From assembly GCA_030044045.1 (NCBI GenBank), contig JASHWO010000100.1:1-15261 (forward strand): a stretch of DNA of 15,261 nucleotides, given 5' to 3'. Numbering within the stretch: the stretch's first letter is position 1; the number at the start of each line of letters is the position of its first letter. The notes beneath the pieces were generated by a model. That model made no database searches. It had not been told where the DNA came from and saw only the letters and a list, made by a program, of their open reading frames with translations. Positions 14,382-15,261 of this stretch are shown piece by piece. The DNA comes from Acidimicrobiales bacterium (GTDB taxonomy: Bacteria > Actinomycetota > Acidimicrobiia > Acidimicrobiales > RAAP-2). The translations under genes were made by a program, and so were the position numbers.

Positions 14382-15128
14382 ATGCGGGCCGTGGCCGTGG
14401 CCACCGCCGACGGGCGGGAGGGGCCGGGGCGGGCGTCGCGGGACAGCCGGCCGGTGATCCTGGTCGTCGACGACGAGGAGTCCTACCGCCAGGCCCTGGC
14501 CTCCGGCCTCTCCCGGGAGGGGTTCGCCGTGGAGCTGGCGGCCGACGGCCACGAGGCGCTGCGCCTCTTCCACCGGATCCACCCCGACCTGGTGCTGCTG
14601 GACGTGATGCTCCCCGATCAGTCCGGAGTGGAGCTCTGCCAACGCCTGCGGGCCCTGGCGCCGGTGCCCATCATCATGGTCACCGCCCGCGACGCCGAGG
14701 TGGACGTGGTGCTCGGCCTGGAGCTGGGGGCGTCGGACTACGTGGCCAAGCCGTTCCGCCTCCGCGAGCTGGTGGCCCGCATGCGGGCCGTGCTCCGCCG
14801 CGGCGCCACCACCCCGGCCCCCCGGGAGGAGGTGGTCCAGGTGGGCCCGGTCCGCCTCGACACCGGCCGGCGGGAGGTCACCGTGCACGACCGGTCGGTG
14901 GACCTGTCGCGCAAGGAGTTCGACCTGCTCACCCTCCTCATGTCCCATGCCGGCCAGGTGGTCACCCGGGAGTGGTGCATCGACCGGCTCTGGTGGGACC
15001 AGGAGCTCTCGGACACCCGGACCCTCGACACCCACGTGAAGCGCCTCCGCCGCAAGATCGAGTCGGATCCGGCCCACCCCCGCCACCTGGTCACCGTGCG
15101 CGGGGTCGGCTTCCGCTTCGAGCCCTAG
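14382..15128 (+). CDS. regX3: OmpR/PhoB-family response regulator, RegX3-like
   Basis: A 248-residue regulator. The receiver domain (about 25-140) has acidic residues Asp30 and Asp31, phospho-acceptor Asp74 in LLDVMLP, Thr101 in MVTARD and Lys123 in VAKPF. A winged-helix DNA-binding domain follows (about 150-248) with LSRKEFDLLTLLMSHAGQVV, TLDTHVKRLRRKIESDP and HLVTVRGVGFRFEP. The run MVTARDAEVDVVLGLELGAS and the C-terminus match mycobacterial RegX3, the phosphate-responsive partner of SenX3. No SenX3-like kinase lies next to it in this window. An N-terminal extension of about 24 residues precedes the receiver. ATG 14382 has GGAGG 8 nt upstream. PHO-like repeats lie about 280 bp upstream, beyond the small ORF. 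Confidence 0.92.
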   Translation: MRAVAVATADGREGPGRASRDSRPVILVVDDEESYRQALASGLSREGFAVELAADGHEALRLFHRIHPDLVLLDVMLPDQSGVELCQRLRALAPVPIIMVTARDAEVDVVLGLELGASDYVAKPFRLRELVARMRAVLRRGATTPAPREEVVQVGPVRLDTGRREVTVHDRSVDLSRKEFDLLTLLMSHAGQVVTREWCIDRLWWDQELSDTRTLDTHVKRLRRKIESDPAHPRHLVTVRGVGFRFEP

Positions 15129-15131
15129 ACT
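15126..15131 (+). promoter_or_regulatory. Putative -10 (TAGACT) overlapping the regX3-like stop codon
   Basis: TAGACT begins with the TAG stop of the regulator and ends 8 nt before the GTG at 15140, with no Shine-Dalgarno between. It suggests that the peroxiredoxin can be expressed from its own leaderless promoter inside the junction. Confidence 0.42.
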
Positions 15132-15139
15132 CCACCCTC

Positions 15140-15261
15140 GTGCGTCGAGGTGACGTGGTACCCGACTTCGAGCTGCCGGACCAGGAGGGGACGTCCCGCC
15201 GCCTCTCCGACCTGCTGGCCGCCGGCCCGGTCGTCCTCTTCTTCTACCCGGCGGCCATGAC
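15140..15261 (+). CDS. Peroxiredoxin, Bcp/AhpC-TSA type (5' part)
   Basis: The first 40 or so residues of a thioredoxin-fold peroxidase run off the right edge. VVPDFELPDQEGTSRRLSDL followed by PVVLFFYPAAM is the standard start of Bcp-type peroxiredoxins, which reduce peroxides with a catalytic Cys normally about four residues after this point (…TPGCT), outside the window. GTG 15140 is the natural start. It follows the response regulator by 11 bp on the same strand, with its own TAGACT hexamer. Confidence 0.88.
   Translation, partial: MRRGDVVPDFELPDQEGTSRRLSDLLAAGPVVLFFYPAAM

Overview
The window is high-GC DNA with very strong G/C bias at third codon positions. The gene set is actinobacterial: an amt-glnK pair behind a GlnR-type box, a RegX3-like response regulator, a DosS/DevS-like histidine kinase, an actinobacterial-type dCTP deaminase, and an Rv0338c-like membrane iron-sulfur reductase. 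An uncultured or poorly studied actinobacterium (for example Acidimicrobiia) is my best guess, but no marker here fixes the class.

Layout. Bases 3-152: the 3' end of an unidentified plus-strand gene, facing glnK across two strong hairpins. Bases 248-2191 (minus): amt then glnK, ammonium uptake and its PII regulator, with four 11-bp-phased GlnR-like half sites upstream. Bases 2360-4036: two small membrane proteins of unknown role (convergent, 3' ends overlapping) and a single-domain cyclic-nucleotide-binding protein. Bases 4053-8563 (minus): dcd, then a 701-residue membrane-bound HdrD/GlcF-like Fe-S reductase, then a membrane-anchored GH5 glycosidase resembling endoglycoceramidases. A tRNA-Gly(CCC) gene diverges from dcd. 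Bases 8719-11600 (minus): a cluster of four or five small unrecognised proteins, three of them tightly coupled, leading to a single-GAF DosS-like kinase that keeps the haem-ligand His and distal Tyr of DosS. An isolated AT-rich island sits between them. Bases 11682-13989 (minus): a PPOX-family flavin/F420 protein and an N-acyl-D-amino-acid-deacylase-like amidohydrolase, with a TetR-type palindrome between them. Bases 14050-15261 (plus): PHO-box-like direct repeats, a small ORF, a RegX3-like regulator with no SenX3 beside it, and the start of a Bcp-type peroxiredoxin.

The window is mostly ordinary chromosome, with two linked themes: nutrient sensing (nitrogen through GlnR/PII/Amt, phosphate through the RegX3-like regulator) and redox or gas sensing (DosS-like kinase, Fe-S reductase, PPOX protein, peroxiredoxin). 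A recurrent signal is a TANNNT hexamer 7-10 nt before the start codon of genes that lack a Shine-Dalgarno, which suggests widespread leaderless transcription. No insertion sequence, CRISPR array, rRNA or phage gene was seen, and no gene-free stretch exceeds 300 bases.
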